From Gimesia sp. (GTDB lineage Bacteria > Planctomycetota > Planctomycetia > Planctomycetales > Planctomycetaceae): 64,000 nucleotides of DNA. Below, in pieces: positions 43,474-54,003 of the stretch. The stretch's first letter is position 1. Each line of letters opens with the position of its first letter. The position numbers were made by a program, and so were the translations under genes. The stretch is taken from the NCBI GenBank assembly GCA_002706765.1, contig PAJV01000050.1, forward strand, positions 1 through 64,000. The letters are read 5' to 3'. Under the pieces are notes generated by a model. That model saw nothing but the letters and a program-made list of their open reading frames with translations. It had not been told where the DNA came from and searched no databases.

Positions 43474-46400
43474 TTACAGTCCCTGTTTACGTTTGAGTTT
43501 TTCCAGCCGTCTTTGCTCGCGGCGTTCTTCACGTTCTTTGCGACGCTCCTCGCGTTCCTTTTCGATTCGCTCCATCTCTTCCGGCGTGCGTTCAGGAATC
43601 AGACTTTGAATCTGTCGTCCCACACCACTTCCCAAAACGGCATCGAGAGCATTAAAGCCCATCTGTTTGGCATACTTGCCTACCTCACTCATATCGATTT
43701 CAGGCTTTTTCAGGGTGCCCCCAATGGGTAATCGCAGGGGCTGACTGACCAATGCTTTCACAAACGGTTTGTCGCTGTCCTCCGAAATCAGATTGCCGAA
43801 CCCGACTTCCGCTACCAGATCCAGAGATTCATCCAGCCCGACGGAACCGGTAGTGCGGACTGTTAAACCTTTCATCTGCACTTCGAACGGGGAATGGAAG
43901 ACCCTGCCGTCAATCATATGATAATGCAATTCCTGGTTCTGCACCTGCAGAAAGACCGAATCCGAACTGATCAGGCGGCTGGTGCGATTGATATTCACGA
44001 TCGACAGTACCTGATCGATTTTTTCCGCCAGCGCATCGAAGAGAGGCCCCGGTTTGACCTTGGTCGATTTGACGAGCAGTGTTCCCCTCGCTTCGCCGAG
44101 TTCCGGCTGATCGAGGGGAATGATCGCGTATTCCTGACTCAGCGAAAACTGACCCTGGATATTCGTGCTGTTCGCCAGCATCGGTGCGACGTATTTCAAC
44201 GAGTTGCGGGTCATCTCGGGAGTGAACTGAAAATTATCGATCACATTCCCTTTTTCAAATATCAGTGCTGCCGGTTTTACATCAAGCCGTACAACGGGCG
44301 CCAGCCGTAATCGACCGCCACTCACCTGTAGATCAATGGGCGTGATACGAATCTGGCCATCTTTAATAGTAGCCTCGATATTGGTTTTCCCACTGGTCAA
44401 GCCGCGAATATTGGCTTGTTCCCAGCCGATCCCTGCTTCACCTGTCAAATCGTTATATTGATCCGTCGGCACGAACAGGGGCCGCGTATTGGGATACAAA
44501 GGACGTGGCAACGGACTCAGGACAACTTCCCGGGCCTGATCATTCGGCGAACTGCCCAGAGGCCCATTGAGTGTGAAAGGCCGTGTCTCATGACCGACGA
44601 TATTGACATCGGGCCCCAGCCTGCTGCGGAGCAGGGGAGTCAGGTTCTCCCAGTCGTAGGTCACTTCCCCCGCCAGTCTGACCTGTTTGCGGGTCGACAG
44701 TTCTTTGATTTCCCCCCGGGCAGTCAGATCCAGCATGTCCGATTGAATCGACATCTCGTTCAAGGTGAGCGAGTCTTCTTTCAGATCCTGCAGCGTATCC
44801 CCTTCCAGGCGGACTTCGGGTTCCTGCCAGCTGATGGCCCAACCGGGATTCCGCTGGCTGGGTATAATTTTCTTCCCGGGAGCCACGGGCTCACGAATGG
44901 GTGCTTCGATAATAAATTCCGCAATCGTCGCTCTCCAGTTCGCCAGTCGCGATTCTTCGGTCACAACCACGTTGGCCTGTGCCTGGATCGTCCCGTAATA
45001 TCGCTGCTCAGGTGACTCTGCCGGATTCTGAAACCAGAGTGACAGCGCGTGCAGATCCCCATTCATTGACAGCGATCCCACAAAGGAAGGCATCTGAACT
45101 TCTTCGTTCGGAAGTTGTACTTCCAGTTTTTCTCCGTTAACGGCGAGTGCAGTGCCACGATAGGTCAGCTTCGATGCCTTGAGAGTCTTCTGCTTACCGT
45201 CCCAGCTTCCCGACGTTTTCAATTCTGCCCGAGGCTCACTGATCCACATGTCTGAGGTCTGAATCCTGACACCTGTCAGATCCAGCGAGGTATTATCGTG
45301 GACGAAATATTGATCGCCAATCGAAACCGAAGAAGCAAATTTGACGTCTCCTGCCAGCTGCAGATCCGGCCTGGCGAGGGGGCGCACGCGGTCAGCCCAT
45401 GAAGCCAGCTTACCCTGCAGTTGAATTTTGAAAGGAAGCAGTTGCTGCCGGGCGTCTTCTTTCGGCTGACGGTCGATGGTGGTCGGCGATTCCAGTTTTG
45501 CCTGGAACGCATCTTTACCGGCAATCAATGACACAATGAACCGCTCCACGTGAATCTGCTGTTCGTCTGTTTTGCCGGCACCATCTACGGTCAGTTTCAA
45601 TTCCGGCTCCTGCCAGCCACGCCGATCAGGCATCGCCAGTTGCAGGTGATCGAAGTTCAAAAATGATTCCGTCTCCCAGGACTCTCCCGTCACTTTGAAG
45701 TCGACTTCCCCGTTCATCTTGCCTTTCAAGGAGACCGTCTGCAGATCGACAAACTGATCCAGCCGTTCAGAAAGCTGATCCAGGTCGGCTTCCAGCCGCA
45801 GTTTCAGATCGCTGGTATTGCCGCTTCCCGTCACTTTCAGGAAATCGGATTCGCACTTCAACGAACGGATATCGAATGTATCAGGCCGTTTGACAACCTG
45901 CATCATTAACGTGATGGGCTGCTCCCAGCGAATTTCCTGTCCCTTATTGCGACCCGTCAGATCCGATGTCTTCAAGTCGATCATCCACGCCGTTTCCTGA
46001 TTCTGCTCCGGCTGCTGAGGATCAAAGTTGGAAACCTCGAAGTTGACCGTTCCGGAGGTAATCTGCATGCCGGGTCTCAGGTGCATCGTTTCCGGCAGCT
46101 GTTTTGCCGTTTCTGCCAGGTCCAGGTTGCCGGTCAGTTTGAGTTGGGAATTCAACAGGCCTGCCAGTTTTTCCTGTTTGCTTTCATCCTGCAGGTCATC
46201 CCAGTTGAGCTTGCCCTGCAATGCGACTTTGCCCAGCTGAGATTCGGCATTCGCTTCTTTGAAATACAAGATGCCATCCGCGGCCATCAGGTCGATATTG
46301 CCCTTCGCATAGTCGGTCGAGATTTCATCGTTGCCCAGTAGATCCGGCGCACCAAAAACGAGCGGCGCCGCTTCCCAGTTACCTTTGACGGCAAACCGCG

Positions 46401-47292
46401 GTGCTTCTTTCGTGCCCGACCATTTGATTTCCATCTCGGAATTCGAAATCCCATCCAGGTAGGCTCCAGGCGACAGCGCACTGACCAGGGGCATTAACTG
46501 CTTCAAATCGAATAAGCGGGTTTTAAACTTCAGTGAACCCGAGCGAGAGGCATCCGGTTCACCCGACTTGACCGCGCTGACCAGGAATTCCATTTCCGCG
46601 GGATTTTTAACTTCCGCATTTTCTGCCTGCGGTTCTTTCCAGCTGCCTTCCACCTTGACCGGATCGGTACGCAGTCGGGGACGAGTGACCGTGATATTCA
46701 TGCCGGTCAGATACGGTGTAGACTCTTCCCCTGCATTCACAACATTCATGTCGAGATCAGATAAATGCAGCGTTAATGACTGCTGCGGTCCGGTCTGGGG
46801 TTCTTCCTTCGCATCAGGGTCCCCCAGGGGATTTTCTTTGGTCCCTTTATTGATGATCGCCGTCAGCAGATCCTGGTTCGCGAGTCCCTGTTCGTTGACA
46901 TACGTGAGCGTCGTCACGTGATCCACATTCACATCGCCGACGCGTTTGCGGTCCGTCGCCAGTTCCCACAATGTTTTTTTCGTTTGAATCTGATCGATGC
47001 GGACCACATCGCGGCCTTCAAAATCTTCGAACGACACATTCTGAAATGTGACCGGCTCTCCCCAGCCGAGACTGACTTCGCCAGTGCGGATCTCGCCCGG
47101 ATAGTTTTTCAGAACGAGGGGCAGAATCGAATCTTTCAGCGAAGTTCGCGAGACGATCTGCGGGGCAAACCAGAGCAGCACACAGAATCCGATGGCCAGC
47201 ACCAGCAAGATGCGTCCCCATGAGCCACGCTGGATTTTCTGATCTTTGGTTGAACTGCTCTCAGACGATTTCGATTTTTCTGACTGCGACAT
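43474..47292 (-). CDS. AsmA-like giant membrane-anchored protein
   Basis: 1,272 aa from the ATG at 47292, which has AGGA eight bases upstream; an earlier in-frame ATG at 47358 lacks a site. One membrane helix (WGRILLVLAIGFCVLLWF) is followed by more than 1,100 residues of beta-rich repeats, and the tail is a charged R/E/K helix. An AsmA-like start (LVLKNYPGEIRTGEVSLGWGEP) and late segments such as SGGRLRLAPVVRLDVKP and QGQFSLSQEYAIIPL fit AsmA/TamB-type proteins, which may carry lipids between membranes. Planctomycetes have many long members. The role here is inferred from fold type only. Confidence 0.75.
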   Translation of the reverse strand: MSQSEKSKSSESSSTKDQKIQRGSWGRILLVLAIGFCVLLWFAPQIVSRTSLKDSILPLVLKNYPGEIRTGEVSLGWGEPVTFQNVSFEDFEGRDVVRIDQIQTKKTLWELATDRKRVGDVNVDHVTTLTYVNEQGLANQDLLTAIINKGTKENPLGDPDAKEEPQTGPQQSLTLHLSDLDMNVVNAGEESTPYLTGMNITVTRPRLRTDPVKVEGSWKEPQAENAEVKNPAEMEFLVSAVKSGEPDASRSGSLKFKTRLFDLKQLMPLVSALSPGAYLDGISNSEMEIKWSGTKEAPRFAVKGNWEAAPLVFGAPDLLGNDEISTDYAKGNIDLMAADGILYFKEANAESQLGKVALQGKLNWDDLQDESKQEKLAGLLNSQLKLTGNLDLAETAKQLPETMHLRPGMQITSGTVNFEVSNFDPQQPEQNQETAWMIDLKTSDLTGRNKGQEIRWEQPITLMMQVVKRPDTFDIRSLKCESDFLKVTGSGNTSDLKLRLEADLDQLSERLDQFVDLQTVSLKGKMNGEVDFKVTGESWETESFLNFDHLQLAMPDRRGWQEPELKLTVDGAGKTDEQQIHVERFIVSLIAGKDAFQAKLESPTTIDRQPKEDARQQLLPFKIQLQGKLASWADRVRPLARPDLQLAGDVKFASSVSIGDQYFVHDNTSLDLTGVRIQTSDMWISEPRAELKTSGSWDGKQKTLKASKLTYRGTALAVNGEKLEVQLPNEEVQMPSFVGSLSMNGDLHALSLWFQNPAESPEQRYYGTIQAQANVVVTEESRLANWRATIAEFIIEAPIREPVAPGKKIIPSQRNPGWAISWQEPEVRLEGDTLQDLKEDSLTLNEMSIQSDMLDLTARGEIKELSTRKQVRLAGEVTYDWENLTPLLRSRLGPDVNIVGHETRPFTLNGPLGSSPNDQAREVVLSPLPRPLYPNTRPLFVPTDQYNDLTGEAGIGWEQANIRGLTSGKTNIEATIKDGQIRITPIDLQVSGGRLRLAPVVRLDVKPAALIFEKGNVIDNFQFTPEMTRNSLKYVAPMLANSTNIQGQFSLSQEYAIIPLDQPELGEARGTLLVKSTKVKPGPLFDALAEKIDQVLSIVNINRTSRLISSDSVFLQVQNQELHYHMIDGRVFHSPFEVQMKGLTVRTTGSVGLDESLDLVAEVGFGNLISEDSDKPFVKALVSQPLRLPIGGTLKKPEIDMSEVGKYAKQMGFNALDAVLGSGVGRQIQSLIPERTPEEMERIEKEREERRKEREERREQRRLEKLKRKQGL

Positions 47293-47585
47293 GACTGATC
47301 CTGTATAGTGAGTCCGTTGTGCAGGATGAATCCGATGCTGGGCATTCGTGATAATCATCCGTGTCTGCTGTTCGGCTGCCCGCAGTGGTAACTATATGGG
47401 GATTTCCAGGCAGCGACAATGTTCTAACCATAAAGATTCCCACTGACCAGTTTGGAAAATCTTCAAAAACAGGCGATTTCCCGATCAGGATTTCCGCAAA
47501 ACAGTGTTATTCAACAGGGCGACTGCCTATGATAGAAAAAGCTGATACCGGAAATATTTCTTTGTCGATTTATCAATAAAAGTGA

Positions 47586-48197
47586 ATGAGAATGGAAACC
47601 TTAAAAGCAATTGAAGCAAGACGTTCTGTCAAATCATACGACCCCGATCACCAGATGACAGACGAGGAAATCAATAAACTCCTCTCTTACACACTCCTGT
47701 CACCGACTGCCTTTAATATTCAACACTGGCGATTTGTCGTAGTGAAGGATTCCGAATTGCGTAAGAAAATTCGCGAAGCTTCCTGGAACCAGGCACAGGT
47801 CACTGATGCCTCTCTGCTGGTGGTGATCTGTGCCGACATGAAATCCTGGCAGAAAGACCCGATGCGGTACTGGAAGAATGCGCCAGAGCCGGTACAACAG
47901 GCACTGGTACCCATGATATTGTCATTCTACAAAAACGAAGAACAGCTGGAGCGCGATGAAGCCCAGCGTTCCTGTGGTATGGCCGCCCAGACCATGATGC
48001 TGGTCGCCAAAGATATGGGCTATGATACCTGCCCGATGGACGGGTTTGACTTCGAAAAAGTGGCCGATCTGATCAATCTGCCCGAGGATTTCCTGATCTC
48101 CATGTTCGTCGTAGTCGGAAAACCGATTCGGCCTGCCAACGAACGGGGAGGGCAGTTATCGCTGGATGAAGTCCTGATTTACGATCGATTTGAATAA
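47586..48197 (+). CDS. Nitroreductase-family FMN oxidoreductase
   Basis: 203 aa. The FMN-site start ARRSVKSYD and SPTAFNIQHWRFVVV, and the C-terminal GYDTCPMDGF and VVGKP segments, are typical of the family. The family reduces nitro groups, quinones or related substrates with NAD(P)H; the substrate is not predictable. ATG at 47586 and 47592 are both possible starts. It stands alone, with a weak hairpin (CGGAAA/TTTCCG) after the stop that lacks a T run. Confidence 0.93.
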   Translation: MRMETLKAIEARRSVKSYDPDHQMTDEEINKLLSYTLLSPTAFNIQHWRFVVVKDSELRKKIREASWNQAQVTDASLLVVICADMKSWQKDPMRYWKNAPEPVQQALVPMILSFYKNEEQLERDEAQRSCGMAAQTMMLVAKDMGYDTCPMDGFDFEKVADLINLPEDFLISMFVVVGKPIRPANERGGQLSLDEVLIYDRFE

Positions 48198-48287
48198 AAA
48201 ACCATGCGGAAACCTCATTTTCCGTCTGCCGTTTGTTAAGATGCAGCCTATTGCTAACTTATATTTAGAAAATACGGTACATCAGAC

Positions 48288-49691
48288 ATGAACAACCAGC
48301 CGCCTACCAATTTCTTCACACGGATTCTTGCCAGTCTGGGACCTGCCATCATCACCGCCTCGGTGGTACTGGGGCCGGGCAGTATTCTGTCGGCTTCCAA
48401 AATCGGCCATACCTATGCTTACGAGATGAGCTGGGTGCTGGTGATTGCCGTGATCATGATGATCGCCATGACGGCGCTGTCCGCCCGACTGGGGATACAA
48501 CTCAAAGGCACGATCTGCGATGAACTGGCAGAACGCGCCGGACGGCCCGTGGCTGCGGCAACCGGTGTCATCCTGTTCCTGATCGCCGCCTGTTTTCAAT
48601 TCAGTAATAACCTGGGTGTACTGGCGGCCGTCGAACCGTTCCTGGAACCCCAGGTACAGGCGGTAGAAAATCCAGCAGCCGATGAAAAGCCTGCCGATGA
48701 AATTGATTCCGTAAAAAAAGTAGTTGATCCGCTAGCAGCTCAGGAACCCGCTAAGAATGCAAAGAAACCGGTGACAACGGCGTCTGCCTCCATTCCCATT
48801 CTGATTATTATCGGCATGAACGGCTTCATTATTCTGGCACTGTATGGCTTCAAGCACCTGTACGGCCTGATTGAGAAACTGATGAAGCTGCTGGTCGCTA
48901 TCATGATTATCGCCTTCGCCATCAATCTGTTCCAGGTAAAACCCGACTGGTTGAAAGCGCTCGCAGGCCTGATCCCTTCACTGCCCGAACAGGCTGCCAA
49001 CGGCGCCGGTATGAAAGAAGTCATGACACCCATCGTGGCAATGTATGCCACAACGTTCTCCGTCGCGGGGGCGTTTTATCAGTCTTACCTGGTACGCCAG
49101 AAAGGCTGGACCCGGGCGAATCTCAAACAGGGTCTCATCGATTCCACCCTCGGTATCAGTGTGCTGGGCCTGATCACCTTAATGGTACTGATCACCGCTG
49201 CGAAGGTGCTGTATCAGAATCCCGATGTGGTTACTTTAACGTCCGTCTCGGATGTCGCCACAAGCCTCGAACCTGGCTTTGGAAAATCAGCCATGGTTAT
49301 TTTCTCGCTGGGAATTTTCGCCGGGGCCTTCAGTTCGTTCCTCGTGAACGCCATGATCGGCGGTTCGATCCTGGCAGATGGTTTCGGACTGGGTGGTTAT
49401 ATCGATCAGAAATGGCCCAAACTATTCACCGTGTTCGCACTGGTGACAGGGATGACCGTTGCCATTTACACCAAAACCATGGGCCAGAAACCGGTAGGCT
49501 TGATCATCTTCGCTCAGTCGCTGACGGTGCTGGGTATTCCGATGCTGGCGATTGCCATGCTCTGGCTGGCGACCCGTGCCGACATGAAAGGCGAAAACGC
49601 CATTCCCGCCTGGATGAAAATCCTCGGCTTCATCGGGTTGATCACATCCATTCTGCTGGCGATCCGCACGGCCGTCAATTTGCTCAATTGA
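48288..49691 (+). CDS. Nramp-like membrane transporter with altered metal-site motifs
   Basis: 467 aa, about eleven membrane helices. The start LASLGPAIITASVVLGPGSI aligns with Nramp helix 1, but the canonical DPGN metal motif reads GPGS. In the helix 6 region (IVAMYATTFSVAGAFYQSYLV) the usual MPH is also missing. A hydrophilic insert of about 45 residues, rich in Ala, Asp, Lys and Pro, lies between helices 3 and 4 (about residues 122-163). The fold suggests cation transport, but manganese or iron is doubtful without these residues. Magnesium or another substrate, as in Nramp-related outliers, is possible. Confidence 0.82.
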   Translation: MNNQPPTNFFTRILASLGPAIITASVVLGPGSILSASKIGHTYAYEMSWVLVIAVIMMIAMTALSARLGIQLKGTICDELAERAGRPVAAATGVILFLIAACFQFSNNLGVLAAVEPFLEPQVQAVENPAADEKPADEIDSVKKVVDPLAAQEPAKNAKKPVTTASASIPILIIIGMNGFIILALYGFKHLYGLIEKLMKLLVAIMIIAFAINLFQVKPDWLKALAGLIPSLPEQAANGAGMKEVMTPIVAMYATTFSVAGAFYQSYLVRQKGWTRANLKQGLIDSTLGISVLGLITLMVLITAAKVLYQNPDVVTLTSVSDVATSLEPGFGKSAMVIFSLGIFAGAFSSFLVNAMIGGSILADGFGLGGYIDQKWPKLFTVFALVTGMTVAIYTKTMGQKPVGLIIFAQSLTVLGIPMLAIAMLWLATRADMKGENAIPAWMKILGFIGLITSILLAIRTAVNLLN

Positions 49692-49729
49692 TCAGACACA
49701 GAGCCCGGCACTCTCGCCATACAGTCCAC

Positions 49730-51352
49730 TTATTTTCCTTCTTCTTCCGCATGCCCGTTTTTACGCCAGCCCGTCGTCAGATGGTCGTCGGTCTGGGTTG
49801 GCGGTTCCAGGCGATGCACTTTCAGATGGTTAATCTGCAGCGTAGCAGTCTCGACATAGAAACCCAGCATCCCACTGCTGAACGTGGCGTTTGCCAGGGA
49901 TAACACCACCCCGCCATCAACACTCAATTCGTGATAACTGCCGAACGAGATCATTTGAATCTCAACATCTTCGGGATCCCTCACCCGCCAGAAGCCTTCC
50001 TGCAGTGATTCAAACTGCATCATGTTTTCGCCCGACTTCTCTTCTCCCGTTCGCCAGGAACGAAATTGTCCGATCCCTTTCAGGAGATCCAGCGAGAGGT
50101 AATAGCCGTCATAAGAATCTGCATCGATCCGGATCAAAATACCGCATTTGCCGTCCCCCTGCATCGAAATATGACACTTCAGACGAAAACAGTCGACCTC
50201 CTCATTGAACACAAAGCCCTGGTAGCCGGCCTGACTCTCCAGTTTCAAAGATCCATCGTCCACACGAAAGAACGATTCTTCATGGGTCCCTTTTAAAACA
50301 TGCAGGTGTTTTGAGTCGAGCTCTTCCAACTCGCGGTCATGAATTCCCTCATAGGTTGTGGGACGCAGCTGTCCATTGGCCAGACGCTCCAGGCGCTTGG
50401 GAGGCGGCAACAGGTTATTCGCCGTGCGATCATCGGGACGACTGGTATAAAAGTTCCAGAGTAGAATCCCTTTATCATCGCGACAGATGCGACCGGCATA
50501 ATTGCCTTGTGCCAGCAGCACATTGTCATAATAGTTCCGCCAGGGCTTTTCCAGACTCTCCGTATGCCAGTATCGGATCTTCGCATCTTCCCGCAGACTA
50601 CCGATCAGGTAATAATCGCCGTCGATCCGAAACAGATTCGGAACTTCGATATCATCATAGATCATCGGTGCATGCAGAGGCGGCAATGCCTGAAACTGGT
50701 TAGGCGCGACTTCTTCCATCAAACCCACGCAGCCTCGACGAACCAGCGGCCCTTCATTCACACGGGCCGACATCAACAGCCAGCTGTGATCCCCTTCACA
50801 AAAATAAAACGGATCACGAAAACTTACCCAGTTTCGTTCATTTTCAGGCGATGATTCGTAATACTCTTCCGCCGGCTCCAGGGGGAAACAGCTGTCAGGA
50901 TTCTGCTTCGCCTTGATGTTCGTGGCAACCACGGACTGCAGCTTCGCGCGGATCTCCAGAATGTGTTGGGGGTCATGCATGCCACGCCGATCCTCCCAGT
51001 TCACGTCTGCTTTCTCCCAGTGATACAGGTCCTCACTGCATGCCAGACCTATCCGCTGTACTTTCCCCTGATCACGCCGCGAGATACCGGTATAAAACAT
51101 CCGCCAGCGGCCCGGCTCATGCGGATCGGGTGTGACATGCATCGTCCACAGCATCAGATCGTCCCAGTTCCCCGGGTCGCCGATAAACAGCGCGTTATCC
51201 ACCCGCCGCCAGTTCAATGCATTATCACTGATCGCATGTGCGATGAAGTCATGGTTGGGAAGCACCAGGTGAAACAGGTGATACAACCCGTCATGGTACA
51301 CCACATCCACATCGCCAATGCTTTTACGGCTCCACGTTGATTCGGAAAACAT
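49730..51352 (-). CDS. GH32/GH43-like five-bladed propeller glycosidase
   Basis: 540 aa. The first half is a beta-propeller in the GH32/GH43/GH62 style: GDVDVVYHDGLYHLFHLV, then AHAISDNALNWRRV, FYTGISRRD and SEDLYHWEKAD. FRDPFYFCEGDHSWLLM and the later YLIGS strand add blades. The second half is a jelly-roll-like domain (GFVFNEEVDCFRLKC; ILIRIDADSYDGYYLSLD) resembling the C-terminal module of sucrose-active GH32 enzymes. There is no signal peptide, so it is probably cytoplasmic. The exact sugar is not predictable. It converges with the transporter gene. Confidence 0.82.
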   Translation of the reverse strand: MFSESTWSRKSIGDVDVVYHDGLYHLFHLVLPNHDFIAHAISDNALNWRRVDNALFIGDPGNWDDLMLWTMHVTPDPHEPGRWRMFYTGISRRDQGKVQRIGLACSEDLYHWEKADVNWEDRRGMHDPQHILEIRAKLQSVVATNIKAKQNPDSCFPLEPAEEYYESSPENERNWVSFRDPFYFCEGDHSWLLMSARVNEGPLVRRGCVGLMEEVAPNQFQALPPLHAPMIYDDIEVPNLFRIDGDYYLIGSLREDAKIRYWHTESLEKPWRNYYDNVLLAQGNYAGRICRDDKGILLWNFYTSRPDDRTANNLLPPPKRLERLANGQLRPTTYEGIHDRELEELDSKHLHVLKGTHEESFFRVDDGSLKLESQAGYQGFVFNEEVDCFRLKCHISMQGDGKCGILIRIDADSYDGYYLSLDLLKGIGQFRSWRTGEEKSGENMMQFESLQEGFWRVRDPEDVEIQMISFGSYHELSVDGGVVLSLANATFSSGMLGFYVETATLQINHLKVHRLEPPTQTDDHLTTGWRKNGHAEEEGK

Positions 51353-51512
51353 AGTTGAACTTTATGAAATGCGGTCGGTGAGATGAGGGACGGTTGAAAA
51401 CTTGAATCCAACTGTGACTGGCGGTCTTTTCTACGCGAAACAAAAAGGACCGTCAATCCATCTTACCGACTTCCCGCTGACGTTCAACCCGAGTGGAGCG
51501 AGTACGTTTCCC

Positions 51513-52772
51513 TCAAATCGAAACGTTCTCCAGTCCCGTCCTGACGCTCACGGGCGCCGGTTTCTGGTAGGGTTCGTAGTGGTTGATATACACCTCAAAC
51601 GGGGCAGGCACGTAATAAATTACACCCCGCCAGTCGATGGTGCGTGTGCGGATCGCCGCGATCAGACAACCGCAGAACAGGTAAGGCATCACCCAGAGAT
51701 ATCCCATCGTCTTGAGAGGATGACGCCGGAACTGACCGCCCCGCGACTGCACCAGTCGCTCAATGCGTGAGCCCAGGCGATAGATGGAAAACGCTACCGC
51801 TGCGCCGGCAAACCCCAATACTCCCGACACCAGTCCGGCTGCCAGCTGCTGTCCCTGGTAAAGAAACAGCAGCCCCAGCCCGACCAGTACTGTCTGGGCG
51901 AGCGCCGAAACAAATCCGAGTGTGGCTATGAACCAGAAGTGAGAATGATAAAACCGCGCGTTAACCAGCTGCCTCGTAATAAACCGCAGGCTGGAATCCA
52001 ATGCGATGGACTCCGCATTGAGCATCGTCGCTGCCGGCGAGAAGACCAGTTTCTGATTCAGGCGTTCGGCGATGGCTTTCAGTCCGGAATCATCCCACAT
52101 CATTTTTGAGAGTGTGTCCGAAAATCGTGGATCTTGAAATACAGCGCGACTCAGCGCGATCGAGCCACCCCAGGCAATGCCCATCGACAGCATCTGCAGC
52201 ACAGCCGCCGCATTCCAGGCATGCCGCACCAGAGTCCCCGCGTTCGTCGCCTGAGGCGCATACCAGCGGACCCCCGAAGCGACTCCCACCTCTGCATCTC
52301 GCAATGGTGACACCAGATCACGCAGCCAGTGACGGTGAGGCAGCACGTCAGCATCCAGCCAGGCCACCACTTCCACATCCGCGGTGACACTTTGAATGGC
52401 CTGAACCAGTGAGGCATTTTTCAGCCCGCAGCCGGAAACCTGCTGATCGCGAATCGTAACTTCACAGTTCGGATGAGGGTTCCTGCGCAGGTATTGTCTG
52501 ACAAAGCCCAGCGCCGGATCGCTGACATGGTCGACGACGATCTTGACTCGATAATCCGGGTAATCCTGATTCAGCAGGCCATCCAGACAATGCACCAGAA
52601 ACGGATCATTACCCCGCAAAGGCAGAATCACCGTCGCGACCGGCGTATAGCATTCACCAGATTGTGGGTCCAAAACGCCACGATACAGACGGGCGGCATG
52701 AGCGCCCCAGTAAAGATAGAGCGACCCGAAAATGATCAGACAGAGGGAACATAATGTTGCCAGCAGATACAT
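51513..52772 (-). CDS. Membrane glycosyltransferase, family 2/21 type
   Basis: 419 aa. An N-terminal membrane helix precedes a GT-A domain: VATVILPLRGNDP at the start, WLDADVLPHRHW with the metal-binding D-x-D-like Asp pair, and MWDDSGLKAIAERL. FITRQLVNARFYH lies where ceramide glucosyltransferase-like enzymes have their QxxRW region. Three or four C-terminal helices follow. It resembles ceramide/hopanoid-type glucosyltransferases such as HpnI, which act on lipids at the membrane. The acceptor is inferred, not seen. It is separated from the propeller gene by 160 bp. Confidence 0.85.
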   Translation of the reverse strand: MYLLATLCSLCLIIFGSLYLYWGAHAARLYRGVLDPQSGECYTPVATVILPLRGNDPFLVHCLDGLLNQDYPDYRVKIVVDHVSDPALGFVRQYLRRNPHPNCEVTIRDQQVSGCGLKNASLVQAIQSVTADVEVVAWLDADVLPHRHWLRDLVSPLRDAEVGVASGVRWYAPQATNAGTLVRHAWNAAAVLQMLSMGIAWGGSIALSRAVFQDPRFSDTLSKMMWDDSGLKAIAERLNQKLVFSPAATMLNAESIALDSSLRFITRQLVNARFYHSHFWFIATLGFVSALAQTVLVGLGLLFLYQGQQLAAGLVSGVLGFAGAAVAFSIYRLGSRIERLVQSRGGQFRRHPLKTMGYLWVMPYLFCGCLIAAIRTRTIDWRGVIYYVPAPFEVYINHYEPYQKPAPVSVRTGLENVSI

Positions 52773-53170
52773 GGTACCACCTCAATTGATGCAGGATCGT
52801 TAGGAATACAGCCCGTCGGGTCATAAACATCCTGTCTCAATCAACGGTAGCTTACTGTTCAGTCGCCATGTTAAACTGGGACAAATAAAAGTACAACAAA
52901 ATTCTCCGAAAGTTTCCTATTCTGGCCATCTTGACATAGTTCTCGACAGAAAGCCGTAGTATTGGTTGCTTTGTGAGGACTAGCAGGGGTTGAGGGCCCG
53001 CTTGCGATTGATCGATTCCAGCCTCTGATTCGAAGAAATGTCGTTATGGAAAGGCTTTATTGTCAGGAACCCGCCCGGACCTGATTCCTGAGACTCACGC
53101 GAGGTCGAGCTTTAACTGCAGCCGCAGTCATTTTCGACCTGCCCCGTTCCCCGATCTGGCTTCAACGACA
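52773..53170. other. Non-coding region, nothing recognised
   Basis: This stretch lies between the glycosyltransferase start and the end of the small exported protein gene. A plus-strand frame at 53060-53530 is antisense to that gene and looks spurious. No RNA or repeat stands out. Confidence 0.4.
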
Positions 53171-53674
53171 TTAATGCGTGACCTTCGAATCCGTTTCGTC
53201 GGCTTTTTGCTTCGAAGTGACTTGATCCAGCTTCTTTTGAATGCCGCTTCCCAACTGCTGATAAAGCGTTACTCTGTTCTCGCCCTGCAAATCGCGAATC
53301 AGCCGTTGGATTTGATCCCGAAGTCGTTTCGATTCGGCGGTTCGCCCGGCATCTTCAGCGGCCTGCATTGTTTCAATCTGCTGAAAAGCGGCCTGTTTCA
53401 CCACTGGCACTACCAGCAACATCTCCTCCTGGCCCTCGCTCCGTCCTGCACGGGACAACTCCGCGAATTGCGCCTCGCTCATTTTGAGCGACTCCAGAGA
53501 GGATTCGCGGAGACATTGTTCGATGTCTGAGTCTGCCAGTAAATCGATGGCTTGATCAGTCTGACCTGACTTTTGCAAATCAACCGCAGTCTCCAGTGGA
53601 CCGGGGTCGCTCGTCTGCTGACAGCTCAGAGGAACCAGGATCAGCAAGCCCAGGGTAACGATTCTTGAACACAC
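53171..53674 (-). CDS. Small exported or lipoprotein-like protein, unknown
   Basis: 167 aa from a GTG. A hydrophobic leader ending LLILVPLSCQQ looks like a lipoprotein signal, although Pro at -3 is unusual for a lipobox. The mature part is helical, rich in Gln, Glu and Lys (SGQTDQAIDLLADS; RLRDQIQRLIRDLQG), with a TPR-like start. No family is recognised. GAGGAG lies about 23 bases upstream of the GTG, too far for it. It would suit an ATT start seven codons earlier, which would add a Lys to the leader. The true start is uncertain. Confidence 0.65.
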   Translation of the reverse strand: MCSRIVTLGLLILVPLSCQQTSDPGPLETAVDLQKSGQTDQAIDLLADSDIEQCLRESSLESLKMSEAQFAELSRAGRSEGQEEMLLVVPVVKQAAFQQIETMQAAEDAGRTAESKRLRDQIQRLIRDLQGENRVTLYQQLGSGIQKKLDQVTSKQKADETDSKVTH

Positions 53675-54003
53675 AGACAGTTTATCAATCGGATCGGCTC
53701 CTCAGAAAAATGATAGACTGTATCCAGTTTTACTGTAGCGTCTCCAGGGCCATTTGGCCCGAGTATATTAGATTGAGAGACGCTATGGTTAAATGTGATG
53801 CGTTCTAAAACCGCACAGCAAGAGTTACTCTTGGATTCTTCTACCAGGCTGTATTCTATCAGAAACGCATTCTCATGCCGGAAGGATCATTCTAATTTCG
53901 ATGATTGTGTCACCTTAGACATGCTCGTAAATGCAGCGTTTTAAAACGGGACTCGATTCTGGCGCCGTTTCCAATTGAATGATCGAGTTCTACACCGCCG
54001 GTT
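53675..54003. other. Non-coding region, nothing recognised
   Basis: The gap lies between the small exported protein gene and the end of the PQQ-propeller gene, both on the minus strand. No open frame with a ribosome site is seen, and no strong hairpin followed by a T run. Confidence 0.4.
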
